Origin: G963676655 sp963676655
GTDB taxonomy: Bacteria > Verrucomicrobiota > Lentisphaeria > Victivallales > Victivallaceae
Assembly: GCA_963676655.2 (NCBI GenBank)
Contig: CAXXKX010000003.1
Location: 5,580,001-5,644,000 of the forward strand
Length of the DNA: 64,000 nucleotides
Direction: 5' to 3'
Each line of letters begins with the position of its first letter. Position 1 is the stretch's first letter. Below the pieces are notes generated by a model, which ran no database searches, was not told where the DNA came from, and saw only the letters and a program-made list of their open reading frames with translations. Of the stretch, positions 8,029-16,397 are shown piece by piece. A program made the translations under genes and the position numbers.

Positions 8029-8049
8029 TTCACGGCAGGGAGACACAAA

Positions 8050-8268
8050 ATGGAAAAGAACCCGAAAAATGAACACGCCAGACTGAAAGAGGAAAACGAG
8101 AAACTCCTGAAACTGATAGGTGACGAACTGGAAAACCAGACGCCGAAAAATCCGCATTGGGGAGATGTTGGCGACCTTGAACACACCAAGAGATTGTTGA
8201 TCGAAATTCTCTGCTTTCAGAGAGACGCTTTTGATGAATTGGAAATCGAAAAGGAACTGCTGGATTAA
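8050..8268 (+). CDS. Small helical protein, paralogue of the 8818 product
   Basis: 72 residues, start supported by CAGGGAG 8-12 bp upstream. The N-terminal half ARLKEENEKLLKLIGDEL matches IRLEKETAILLKLIAEEL of the protein encoded at 8818, and both end in acidic helical segments. The two are therefore tandem paralogues, one behind each copy of the repeated promoter. No known function; likely all-helical and possibly protein- or DNA-binding. A strong terminator follows about 80 bp later. Confidence 0.6.
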   Translation: MEKNPKNEHARLKEENEKLLKLIGDELENQTPKNPHWGDVGDLEHTKRLLIEILCFQRDAFDELEIEKELLD

Positions 8269-8346
8269 CCGGTGAAAATGGGCTTATAAAAGCAAAAGGA
8301 TTCTTTAACGCAACACTCCTGAAAATAAAAAATTATGACTTAGCAC

Positions 8347-8371
8347 CGGGCCGCTTGCGGCCCGTTTTTTT
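8347..8371 (+). terminator. Strong Rho-independent terminator
   Basis: CGGGCCGC and GCGGCCCG pair perfectly (8 bp; the tight TT loop probably opens to TTGC-like) and are followed by seven T residues. It ends the P1 transcript before promoter P2. Confidence 0.9.
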
Positions 8372-8441
8372 GCTTATGTTTTAAATATATAAATCATGCA
8401 ATAAAATAGCATAAATAGTTGAATATAAAGATTTTATGCGC

Positions 8442-8470
8442 TTGCTATTAATGCGCTGAGCGGTTATACT
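8442..8470 (+). promoter_or_regulatory. Promoter P2, duplicate of P1
   Basis: TTGCTA, 17 bp, TATACT, in a block clearly duplicated from P1 (7564). The -35, the -10, the CTGTAA downstream element and the GCATAAATAG upstream element are kept. It drives the operon from 8519 through the recombinase. Confidence 0.75.
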
Positions 8471-8518
8471 GTAAGTAGTTTAAAGACAACGAGATAACAA
8501 AAAAGCAAGGAGCAAGAA

Positions 8519-8812
8519 ATGAACAAGCGTGAACAGAAAAACATCGAAGATATCGCCCGGAAAGAACTTCTCATTGAAACCCTCGACGTTCAGGGTCTTG
8601 ACGACCTTGATTTCCATGAATGCAGCGTAATCGGCATTAAAGCCGCCCTGACCGCTGCTTTCGAAGCTGGGCGCAAAGCTGCCGCAACCCCAAAACAAGC
8701 CTCCCTTTACGACTGGGAAGACATTAACAAGGCCATGATGGCAATCGGACATTCACCCTCGCAAATCTGGCGTTTCCTCCGCGCTTTGAAAAATATCAGC
8801 AAAGGAGCATGA
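8519..8812 (+). CDS. DUF6900-like small protein
   Basis: 97 residues. The segment IARKELLIETLDVQ, LDFHECSV and IKAALTAAFEAGR matches what I remember of the DUF6900 family, found in plasmids and integrative elements with no known activity. Start supported by AAGGAG 7 bp upstream. The C-terminal YDWEDINKAMMAIGHSP is extra. The stop lies just before the next gene's start (GGAGCATGA), showing coupling. First gene after promoter P2. Confidence 0.6.
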   Translation: MNKREQKNIEDIARKELLIETLDVQGLDDLDFHECSVIGIKAALTAAFEAGRKAAATPKQASLYDWEDINKAMMAIGHSPSQIWRFLRALKNISKGA

Positions 8813-8817
8813 GAGCA

Positions 8818-9093
8818 ATGAAAAAGTACGATCACAAAAAAGACTTCATCAGACTCGAAAAAGAAACCGCGATCCTCCTGAAACTGATTGCGGAAGAGCT
8901 GAACCGGAGAAGTGCCGCCTACCATGCCGAGGGCATCAACGGCGGCCACGTCGGCACCTTCATGTATGTCAAGACTGATCTGAAGCAGGTTCTCGCCTCG
9001 ATGATGTACGAACAGGACAGCACCGAGGAGCAGGTTTTCGCAGCCATCGAAAAACTGATCTCCAAGGCCAAACGTACCGGAGGAGCAAGATGA
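8818..9093 (+). CDS. Small helical protein, paralogue of the 8050 product
   Basis: 91 residues from the ATG at 8818, whose AAAGGAG (8802-8808) is well placed; a GTG-like start at 8809 is possible but less likely. Predicted all-helical. It shares the N-terminal RLEKETAILLKLIAEEL pattern with the 8050 product and carries an extra NGGHVGTFMYVKTDLKQVL middle. The stop overlaps the next gene. Function unknown. Confidence 0.6.
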   Translation: MKKYDHKKDFIRLEKETAILLKLIAEELNRRSAAYHAEGINGGHVGTFMYVKTDLKQVLASMMYEQDSTEEQVFAAIEKLISKAKRTGGAR

Positions 9094-9347
9094 AAACCCG
9101 CGACGAATACGTTCAGGAAAATAAAATCCTGCATTACCTCCACGCCGAGGCTATCGACCTTGACGACGACCGGGTGGACAACGTCTGGTCGTACTGGGAA
9201 CGGTACGACGATCAGGAACAGCTTAACCGCGTTTTGCGTAACTTCTGCATCGAGGTACTGACTGCCAACGGCAAGCATACCAAGGCAGAAGCGGAAGCGC
9301 ATCTGAACCATATCATACAGGATAAAATAGCGGAGGACCGATCATGA
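9090..9347 (+). CDS. Small acidic protein, paralogue of the next gene's N-terminus
   Basis: 85 residues, very acidic (AIDLDDDRVDNVW). It aligns along its whole length with residues 1-85 of the next product: MKTRDEYVQENKILHYLHAE against MKTENEYRKENKVLYYIFAE, and later NRVLRNF against NRILREM. The gene is therefore a tandem duplicate of that N-terminal domain. It overlaps both neighbours by 4 bp. Acidic DNA-mimic or adaptor roles are possible but only guesses. Confidence 0.6.
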   Translation: MKTRDEYVQENKILHYLHAEAIDLDDDRVDNVWSYWERYDDQEQLNRVLRNFCIEVLTANGKHTKAEAEAHLNHIIQDKIAEDRS

Positions 9348-10306
9348 AAACTGAAAACGAATATCGTAAGGAAAACAAGGTTCTTTACTACATCTTTGCC
9401 GAGATGCATAACGGTTTGGATGATTTTGACCACGACTGGCACAACTGGAAGATTCTCGTCGATCAGGCCAATGTCAATCGCATCCTCCGTGAAATGGTCA
9501 CCGGCGCACTGGTTGCCGATAGCAAATGCACGGAATACGATTCGAAAAATTACATCGACAATCTCGTAACCCAAAAACAAAAGGAGGCGAAATCAGGCAA
9601 TTTTTTTTCTCAACAAAACTGTGACTTTTGCGGCGGCATCTTGAAAGGCGGCAGAACCATGAGCAGATTCAACATGGACTGTCTCTGCCTTGAATGTGCC
9701 GAGGCGGAAAAACAGCATCCCGACTACCAGAAAGCGGTCGAAGCTGAAATTGCCGCCATTCGCAACGGCAACTTGAACTTCGAAGGAATCGGATACAACT
9801 CAAATGGAGACAGCATCATGAAAATCAAGATCGATCAGAAGTACCTCGTAAAAGTCGGCAAAAACGAAGTCGAAGTAACCGTAAAAGCCCAAACCGCCAA
9901 AGGCTGGCTTGTCGAAACCGCCAAAGGCCGCACCTTCCCGGTGAATGATCCGGCAAGGTTTATCCTGCCAGAAGCTGAGGCCGGTTTGACAGAACCGGAA
10001 TCAACCACCACTCCCGAAACGGAGAAAACCGTGGAAGCCTCTTCCGGCAAACCAAACATGCTTGAAGCCGCAGTCGAAGCCCTCAAACGTTCCGGCAAAC
10101 CGATGAACGTCAAAGAAATTATTGCCGCTATGATCGAAGCGAGCCTCTGGGTACCCGGCCCCGGCAAAACTCCACATCTCACTCTCTCGACCAGCATTCA
10201 AAGAAACCTTAAAAAGCCGAACAGCCAGCTCCCCATCAAAAAATCCGAAGAACGCGGCAAATTCGAATACATCAATGCGGCAAACGAAGGAGCCTCCAAT
10301 GTCTGA
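9344..10306 (+). CDS. Three-part protein: duplicate domain, zinc ribbon, HARE-HTH
   Basis: 320 residues. Residues 1-85 are the duplicated domain shared with the previous gene. Residues ~88-150 form a zinc-ribbon-like segment (CDFCGG and CLECAE) with the mobile-element motif HPDYQKAVEAEIAAIRNGN and FEGIG. Residues ~240-312 (MLEAAVEALKRSGKPM and NVKEIIAAMIEASLW) match the HARE-HTH domain, a winged helix linked to restriction, chromatin and RNA polymerase proteins. A good internal start (ATG 9818 after TGGAGA) could also give the DNA-binding half alone. Probably a DNA- or modification-sensing regulator of the element. Confidence 0.65.
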   Translation: MKTENEYRKENKVLYYIFAEMHNGLDDFDHDWHNWKILVDQANVNRILREMVTGALVADSKCTEYDSKNYIDNLVTQKQKEAKSGNFFSQQNCDFCGGILKGGRTMSRFNMDCLCLECAEAEKQHPDYQKAVEAEIAAIRNGNLNFEGIGYNSNGDSIMKIKIDQKYLVKVGKNEVEVTVKAQTAKGWLVETAKGRTFPVNDPARFILPEAEAGLTEPESTTTPETEKTVEASSGKPNMLEAAVEALKRSGKPMNVKEIIAAMIEASLWVPGPGKTPHLTLSTSIQRNLKKPNSQLPIKKSEERGKFEYINAANEGASNV

Positions 10307-10757
10307 AAATATGAATGATCGAACCGTCCTTAACCAGTTGGCGGCATTGCAGAGTATGTCTATCGATGAACTTAAAGTTCGATGGGGAGAACTTTACGAT
10401 GAAGCGCCACCGGATATGGGCCAGAAGTTTTTGAGAAAACGTCTGGCCTACCGTATTCAGGAAATCTATTACGGCGGCCTGACAAAAACGGATACCGATA
10501 GGATCGATAAGATTAACAAAGCGATTGAACGCGAAGAGATAAACTCAAAAAAATGTAAGCGAGTTCTACCGGGTACTCGTTTCATTAGAGAATGGAATGG
10601 AAATGAATATGAAGCCATAGCCCGGGAGGACGGTTTTGAATATAAAGGGCAAGTCTACTCATCGCTCTCCGCTATAGCTCGGGAAATCACTGGTACCCGC
10701 TGGAACGGATTGATATTTTTCGGCCTGAAAAAGCGTCCCAGTACTCGGAATAAATAA
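10299..10757 (+). CDS. DUF2924 protein, serine-recombinase partner
   Basis: 153 residues from ATG 10299, whose GAAGGAG (10286-10292) is ideal; the gene overlaps the previous one by 8 bp. It matches DUF2924: MSIDELKVRWGELYDEAPP, RKRLAYRIQEIYYGG, then PGTRFIREWNG, DGFEYKGQVYSSLSAIAREI and GTRWNGLIFFGL. These small proteins nearly always sit directly before a large serine recombinase, as here, and probably help recognise or control its sites. The biochemical role is not established. Confidence 0.85.
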   Translation: MSENMNDRTVLNQLAALQSMSIDELKVRWGELYDEAPPDMGQKFLRKRLAYRIQEIYYGGLTKTDTDRIDKINKAIEREEINSKKCKRVLPGTRFIREWNGNEYEAIAREDGFEYKGQVYSSLSAIAREITGTRWNGLIFFGLKKRPSTRNK

Positions 10758-10787
10758 GCCATATCGCCAGAAAGGATCAGGAATAAT

Positions 10788-12491
10788 ATGGATAAAGTCG
10801 AAAAAATCAGATGCGCCATATATACCCGGAAAAGCAATGAAGACGGGCTCGAACAGGAATTCAATTCTCTGGACGCTCAATATGAAGCAGCAGAAAACTA
10901 TATTTCCAGTCAGAAGTATAAAGGCTGGGTCCTCGTTAAGGAACGTTATGATGATGGCGGCTTTTCCGGGGGCAATACTGATCGACCGGCTTTAAAAAGA
11001 TTACTAGCCGATGTCGAGGCTGGAAAAATAGATAATATCGTTGTATATAAGCTCGACCGGCTTTCCCGTTCCCTGTTGGATTTTATGAATATGGCGGATT
11101 TTCTGGAGCAGTATAAAGTAAGCTTCGTATCCGTTACTCAGGATATTAATACCTCTACCTCATCCGGTCGCATGATGCTGAACATCCTGATGACCTTTGC
11201 CCAGTACGAACGTGAGGTCATAGCCGAACGCATCCGGGATAAGATTGCCGGGGCCAAGAAGCGTGGTAAATATTGTGGAGGTATGCCGGTTCTCGGATAT
11301 GATTCAAACCCAAAGACCAAGAAACTGGAAATCAATAAACAGGAAGCGCATATTGTCAGACTGATTTATGAGCTGTATTTGAAATTCGGCTCAGCCAAAA
11401 TGGTAGCGGTCGAACTTAATAAACTTGGGTTCAAAACCAAATCATGGGTAACCCGCAGGGGGAAGGTGCGCAATGGTAATTCATTCACGGGACAGGGGGT
11501 TAATTTTATTCTTAACAACGCTCTGTATATCGGTAAAACAAATCATTATGACAAGCTGTACGAAGGTGAACATGAAGCGATTATCAGTATGGATACCTGG
11601 AACCTTGTAAAAGAATTGAAGAAATATAACCTTGTGGCTAATACCTCCAGAAAGAGTAAGGTATATTCGACCTTCAAAGGATTGTTGAGATGCGGGCATT
11701 GCGGCGGAGCTATGGGGATAACATATACCTCGAAAAATTCCAAACGCTACTACTATTATGCCTGCCGAAAACATGAAAAACGTGCTGAAAACGAATGTCC
11801 GCTGGTCCGGGTTCCGTGCGGAGATGTGGAAAGAATCATTCTGAATGAACTTGGCAAATTATTCAGAACTCCGAGCTTCATATTGAAAATCATTAAAACA
11901 GTCAATGATATACACCCCATGGAAGCAACTCAGATTACGGATGCTTTCAATACAATGGATGAATTATGGAATGAGCTCTTCCCCGGCGAGAAAGCAAGGG
12001 TGGCTTATCTTCTTGTCGAGAATATTGTTGTTCTGAGAAATAAGCTGCGGATCAATCTCAAAAAAGAAGGATTGGAAAGCGTTCTTCGGGAGCTTGACGG
12101 GGATAACCGTATTAACATATGTCACAGCAGCGATGCCTTAGTGACAGTTGAAGCTCCGATAGCGATCAGATATGCCCATGGCCGTAAACTAATCGTTTCC
12201 CCGGAACTTGATGGCGAAGACAATGATATAACCCCATTGGCCAGACGCCTGGCACTGGGTCACAAATGGAATCAGATGATTTTAAGCGGCGAAGCCGCAT
12301 CGACAAAAGAGATCGCTGAACGATATGATCTGCAATATTCCTATGTTGGTCATTCCCTGAAAATGACTACTCTTGCTCCCGATCTTCAACGAGCGATCCT
12401 CAGTGGGGAAAATCCTATGAATCTAAATACCAACAGCATCAAAAAGGCTATTCCTGAATCCTGGCAGGAACAGCTGAGGATGTTTTGTTGA
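10788..12491 (+). CDS. Large serine recombinase / site-specific integrase
   Basis: 567 residues. The N-terminal resolvase domain holds YTRKS with nucleophile Ser16 and the typical YKLDRLSRS and AQYEREVIAERIRD stretches. The recombinase domain follows (~160-270), then a zinc beta-ribbon (CGHCGG plus Cys near 327 and 337, ~300-345) and a C-terminal helix-turn-helix tail (LALGHKWNQMILSGEAAS). By family knowledge it integrates and excises DNA through a Ser-DNA intermediate without host factors. With DUF2924 it marks an integrative element. No att sites were securely found. The gene converges with the modification operon. Confidence 0.92.
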   Translation: MDKVEKIRCAIYTRKSNEDGLEQEFNSLDAQYEAAENYISSQKYKGWVLVKERYDDGGFSGGNTDRPALKRLLADVEAGKIDNIVVYKLDRLSRSLLDFMNMADFLEQYKVSFVSVTQDINTSTSSGRMMLNILMTFAQYEREVIAERIRDKIAGAKKRGKYCGGMPVLGYDSNPKTKKLEINKQEAHIVRLIYELYLKFGSAKMVAVELNKLGFKTKSWVTRRGKVRNGNSFTGQGVNFILNNALYIGKTNHYDKLYEGEHEAIISMDTWNLVKELKKYNLVANTSRKSKVYSTFKGLLRCGHCGGAMGITYTSKNSKRYYYYACRKHEKRAENECPLVRVPCGDVERIILNELGKLFRTPSFILKIIKTVNDIHPMEATQITDAFNTMDELWNELFPGEKARVAYLLVENIVVLRNKLRINLKKEGLESVLRELDGDNRINICHSSDALVTVEAPIAIRYAHGRKLIVSPELDGEDNDITPLARRLALGHKWNQMILSGEAASTKEIAERYDLQYSYVGHSLKMTTLAPDLQRAILSGENPMNLNTNSIKKAIPESWQEQLRMFC

Positions 12492-12520
12492 CTTGTTCTT
12501 TGCTTTTTTCGTTATCAACT

Positions 12521-14041
12521 TTAAAATTCATCATAAATGTTATATGGTCGTTTTTTTATGCCATATTTATCTGTTGGACCTGTTATCCTTATTTCATCAA
12601 ATACCTTTCTATGTGAACTAAAATCAAAAATCCATGATGTTCGAGTATTTGCGTACTTTATTTTCCATTTAAAACACATGCTCCTTTTGGTGTCATCTAC
12701 AGCAGGCCGAAGCCTTTCATTCCATGTTTTAAATATTCTATATGCATTATTTCGTTGATACTCATAGTCATGTTCAGGAAACTCTAAACTGCATTCAATA
12801 TGGCTATTTTCCTTATCTATATGTAATTTGTTGATAATAACTTTAGTGGCTCCGTGATGTTTGTTTGTTACCAGGTCTGACATTGTTGGCCGGTTCCATT
12901 CATGTAAGTCATCGCATAACATTAATATAAAAGCTAAATTATTTGCTAAAATATGGTAGACCTTGGGAGTTGTATGTGATGCGATTGCATGTAACATTTC
13001 TGATCTTATTGCAAACTGCCTAGCGTCCTCAAACTTCAAGTTTTTGCCGTTATCAACATTAATATCAGTTTCAAGAAAATATGTTAATGATCGCAATAAA
13101 ATTAAACTGCTGATCATACCGTGATCAAAAACTTCCCATGATTTAGAATATTTTGTAAAATATTTGGGCCTTACTGAAGTGATAAAGTTTCTGCCATCAT
13201 TTTGTTCGTTTTTTTGAAATGTTAATGAAGAACTTAAAATGGTGAGTAGGTGCTTTACTAGATATGAATGTTGATGCCCGATACTGAATTCAGATGGCTT
13301 AAAGTCGACTTTTCCAAATTTTTCAAGCATTTTTTGCATTTGAGAATTAATTAAATCCACCTTTTCTAGTGGGTAACCTAAATCATGAGTTAGTGCAACG
13401 ATTGTCCACATCGCTCCAATCTCTGCAGATGAAACTTCAGGTTTTTTTAATTCTTTGGTTTGTTGCTCTTCAGAATAATTTGAGGATGCATGAGGTGATG
13501 TGGTTATATTTATATCGCCTGCTACTCTGAACGCAAAGTTATCTACAAAATTACCTAAAATTTGCAATCCAATTAACCATACATACAAAGGATGCTGTAC
13601 ATGGTCTCTGTAGTATTTGTCAGCCCCATATAGGACTGATTCAAAGTTAGTAAATTCATTAAAATAAGAGTAAAGCTCCTCTATCCCATAAGCATTAAGT
13701 TTTCTTACGCTTTCTCCGTCTTCAATAGCGTTTTTCTTGTTGCCATTCTGAGGTCTAGCTAAAAAAGAACGTTCTCTGGCATCATTGATTCGAAGAAAGT
13801 GAATCGCATCAATAATTAGTTCCTTCCAGATGTTACTTAAATCTTTTGTATTTATTGACTCTAAATTCACAACAGAACTATCATCTTTGAACGCTTGTTC
13901 TAAAGTCTTTTTTGATGCTTTACTTATAAACAGCAGTAGATACTTCGTTCGTTGGTGAAATGTTTGGTTGCCTTTTATTAATCTCTGAATCTCTTTCCCA
14001 AAAATTAATTCATTCAACAAATCTATATTATCTGTTTTCAT
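12521..14041 (-). CDS. HD-domain phosphohydrolase-like protein, last gene of modification operon
   Basis: 506 residues. Metal-binding HD residues are visible in order: His147 (RDHVQH), His219-Asp220 (THDLGYP), DHG at 306-308, a HAIASHT motif near 351-357 and LCDDLHEW near 375-382. The fold is that of the HD superfamily, which hydrolyses nucleotides or phosphodiesters. It follows the thymidylate synthase gene by 36 bp. Inference: it could remove the normal nucleotide (for example dTTP) so that the modified one is used, or act as an effector on foreign nucleotides. Start ATG 14041 after AAGGAAA. AT-rich like the rest of the operon. Confidence 0.75.
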   Translation of the reverse strand: MKTDNIDLLNELIFGKEIQRLIKGNQTFHQRTKYLLLFISKASKKTLEQAFKDDSSVVNLESINTKDLSNIWKELIIDAIHFLRINDARERSFLARPQNGNKKNAIEDGESVRKLNAYGIEELYSYFNEFTNFESVLYGADKYYRDHVQHPLYVWLIGLQILGNFVDNFAFRVAGDINITTSPHASSNYSEEQQTKELKKPEVSSAEIGAMWTIVALTHDLGYPLEKVDLINSQMQKMLEKFGKVDFKPSEFSIGHQHSYLVKHLLTILSSSLTFQKNEQNDGRNFITSVRPKYFTKYSKSWEVFDHGMISSLILLRSLTYFLETDINVDNGKNLKFEDARQFAIRSEMLHAIASHTTPKVYHILANNLAFILMLCDDLHEWNRPTMSDLVTNKHHGATKVIINKLHIDKENSHIECSLEFPEHDYEYQRNNAYRIFKTWNERLRPAVDDTKRSMCFKWKIKYANTRTSWIFDFSSHRKVFDEIRITGPTDKYGIKKRPYNIYDEF

Positions 14042-14077
14042 ATTTTCCTTATGGTGGTACTATGTTTTTATAAAAAA

Positions 14078-15079
14078 CTAATTCCACTTGCGTTCTCGCC
14101 AAGTCTCCCATATTTGTTTATATAGTTTATTAGTACATTTATTAACTAATTTGTTTGCTTCTGTGATATCGCAATATCTCATTGCCGCATCTGCAACGAT
14201 AATGTAAAGAATATTTTTCCATGATTCTGGCAAATCGTGTTTTTCTAATTTGGCGTAAAATGTATGATGTGGTTTTGATTGTGATAGCTTACGCATAATA
14301 TTGTAAATGATACTCAGATATAACTCTGAATCTTCATATGAACATGATATTCTATCAACATTTATGAATTTATTATTATTAAATAATGATTGACTCAAGA
14401 AATTAAAATGTTTATTATATATATGTAGACTATCACTCAGCTGATTATACCCTCCTAAGCCGATGTTTAGCCAACCTGCCAATAATTCCTGAATCATAGT
14501 AAACTGGACGAAATTATATGGAAGTCCCAAAAAAATATCATTACTTCTCATAATCTGCATCCATTCAAGTTTGCTATCTCTAATTTTTAGCATAGAGATT
14601 ATATTGCATGGAATATCTGGATCTCTCGGGGTTCCATTATTCTTCGGTAAGTCAAAGTTTCCATCCCAGATTTGAAGAACGACTTGCCGGGAGCTGGGGT
14701 TGTCTTTTAGCGCTAAATAAGCGTGTTTAATTTGATCTATTCCCAAATGTTTTCTAAGGCGAAATCCATAAGCGCCATAATATTTCTGACCAGCGCCTGC
14801 ATAATTGGGTAAAGCCGGGTTCCAAAAATTTATAACATCGCTTTCATTAGCACCACTCATAATCCAAACAAACTCAGCAAGAGCAAAGGCCGGATTTATT
14901 CCTGGAAACCTGGAATAAATCCATCTCTGCCTCGGATCAGAAAGAGACATTGAAGTGTGAAGAAACTCACGCATTTGTCCACATCTACTATCAATAGATG
15001 TAGATGGCTCAGTATTGATAAAATCCTTTGCTATTTTGAGCCAAATTTCATTTGCACTTTGACCATCATATAAAATCAA
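14078..15079 (-). CDS. Thymidylate synthase-family enzyme (dUMP methylase or hydroxymethylase)
   Basis: 333 residues. Catalytic Cys158 sits in IPCN; the phosphate-binding RSND is at 178-181; GLPYNF at 185-190 keeps Asn189, equivalent to the Asn that selects dUMP over dCMP; SDSLHIY at 216-221 gives the His/Tyr pair. It should therefore use dUMP with methylene-tetrahydrofolate, making dTMP or, in a modification pathway, 5-hydroxymethyl-dUMP. Sequence alone does not decide which. Start is TTG 15079 with AAGGAG 7 bp upstream. A 278-bp AT-rich gap separates it from the radical SAM gene, so it may have an extra promoter. Confidence 0.85.
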   Translation of the reverse strand: MILYDGQSANEIWLKIAKDFINTEPSTSIDSRCGQMREFLHTSMSLSDPRQRWIYSRFPGINPAFALAEFVWIMSGANESDVINFWNPALPNYAGAGQKYYGAYGFRLRKHLGIDQIKHAYLALKDNPSSRQVVLQIWDGNFDLPKNNGTPRDPDIPCNIISMLKIRDSKLEWMQIMRSNDIFLGLPYNFVQFTMIQELLAGWLNIGLGGYNQLSDSLHIYNKHFNFLSQSLFNNNKFINVDRISCSYEDSELYLSIIYNIMRKLSQSKPHHTFYAKLEKHDLPESWKNILYIIVADAAMRYCDITEANKLVNKCTNKLYKQIWETWRERKWN

Positions 15080-15357
15080 ACAAATACTCCTTATGATAAA
15101 TTTTTTATAATCAACTTAGGTTGTTGACTCCTATTTTATTCAAAATAATATCCTGTTCCATTTTTAGGATATCTCTATCTGTTTGTTTGAAAACGCATAA
15201 ACAGTTTTATCTAATTTATTCGATGTTTTGTGCCTTTTCAAATATAAATTATAATTAATTCTTTTTCTATTATCGCTTTAGTGACATTTTTTGTAATAAA
15301 GGGGCATAATAGATTTATGTTGATAAATAGTCTTTACACTTTATTGAATAGAGATTG
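15080..15357 (-). other. Intergenic gap inside modification operon, possible internal promoter
   Basis: AT-rich, with no convincing frame. On the reverse strand TTGAAA, 17 bp, TAAATT (about 15208-15236) could act as a weak promoter for the thymidylate synthase and HD genes. No strong hairpin was found. Confidence 0.35.
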
Positions 15358-16392
15358 CTAATTATTGTTTTTCAGGCACATGGGATCAGGGCATTTCCTA
15401 AGCTCCTTGTACATATGAAATTTTTGTGCTACGCATCCAGATTGACATTTATCTAAAGATTCACAACTGCTGCACTGTTCTGCAAATGGCGTTGTTAAAT
15501 ATTGTCGAACCATGGTTAGGTATGGGGACCCTTTCCAACATTCTTTAAGTGAATTATTTTTTAAACAAGAAAGGTTATCTTTGATTCCAAGCATTTTAGG
15601 AGAAATGTGCTTAAAGGCATCGCAAGGAAAAATGTCTAAGCCGGGACCGATTGTAAGTCTATCTAGCCCGGAGCAACATTCAGGTTTTTCGGAAAGCATC
15701 AAAAAATTATATGGGGAACCAGTTCGTATATTGTGCCCATTCTCCTTGAGAGAGGATATAATCTTTTTTAAATGTAGGTTTTGTTTACGAGTTAATAACT
15801 GATAGTCATTATCTGCGGCTCGGCCTTGAGGAACAAGACGTAAAACACTTACCTTCGAAACCTTTAAATTGTGAGCCAACTCTGCTATATCTCCCAATGT
15901 TTGATAATTGTTTGACAAAGGGACAAAATGAAATTCTACATTTAGTCCAATAGCAACACAATGACGGACTATATCAAGAGATTTTTTGAAGCTTCCTGGT
16001 ATCTGTGTAATAGCATCATGGTCGGGGGCATTTGTTCCAAAAATACTAAACATAACCTTTTCTAAACCACTTGCTTTCAACGCAAAAAGTTTATTTTCTG
16101 AATCATGCGCATTGCCCGTAGTATACAAAAAAATTTTCATTCCATGTTTAAATGATAATGTAACAGCATCTTGTAAGTGTTTCCATAACAATGGTTCTCC
16201 TCCAGAAAATGCTATTTTACTAACGCCTATGTCTGCCGCTTCATTAATTATTCTCTCACAATCATGCCATGACATAGTTCTTTGTGAGTTAGGAACAGCC
16301 ATGCTCGAACAATGTATACATTGCAATTTACAATTATGAGTTAATTCAATTTTAAGTTCTTTTAGCTTAAAAGGTGATCCATGATGTTTCAA
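15358..16392 (-). CDS. Radical SAM/SPASM enzyme of the modification operon
   Basis: 344 residues. The 4Fe-4S cluster motif CxxxCxxC uses Cys21, Cys25, Cys28 (CKLQCIHC), followed by the SAM-binding GGEP at 64-67. A C-terminal SPASM/twitch region has Cys at 239-240, 257, 307, 310, 316, 320, 334 and 339, enough for auxiliary clusters. It is not a viperin: the cluster motif and C-terminus differ. Radical SAM enzymes act in some phage thymine hypermodification routes, and that is the role I infer. Start is a TTG at 16392, with a ribosome site GAAGGAT inside the end of the upstream gene; no nearby ATG keeps the cluster motif. Confidence 0.85.
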   Translation of the reverse strand: MKHHGSPFKLKELKIELTHNCKLQCIHCSSMAVPNSQRTMSWHDCERIINEAADIGVSKIAFSGGEPLLWKHLQDAVTLSFKHGMKIFLYTTGNAHDSENKLFALKASGLEKVMFSIFGTNAPDHDAITQIPGSFKKSLDIVRHCVAIGLNVEFHFVPLSNNYQTLGDIAELAHNLKVSKVSVLRLVPQGRAADNDYQLLTRKQNLHLKKIISSLKENGHNIRTGSPYNFLMLSEKPECCSGLDRLTIGPGLDIFPCDAFKHISPKMLGIKDNLSCLKNNSLKECWKGSPYLTMVRQYLTTPFAEQCSSCESLDKCQSGCVAQKFHMYKELRKCPDPMCLKNNN

Positions 16393-16397
16393 AATTA

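Noticed and set aside
1..12491. An intact prophage
   Set aside because: No capsid, terminase, portal or lysis genes are seen; only one tail-like protein and scattered fragments.
12492..12520. Attachment site directly after the recombinase
   Set aside because: The gap is only 29 bp, AT-rich, without a dyad or a repeat found elsewhere in the window.
15358..16392. Prokaryotic viperin
   Set aside because: The cluster motif CKLQCIHC and the SPASM-type C-terminal cysteines do not fit viperins; SPASM-type radical SAM is the better call.
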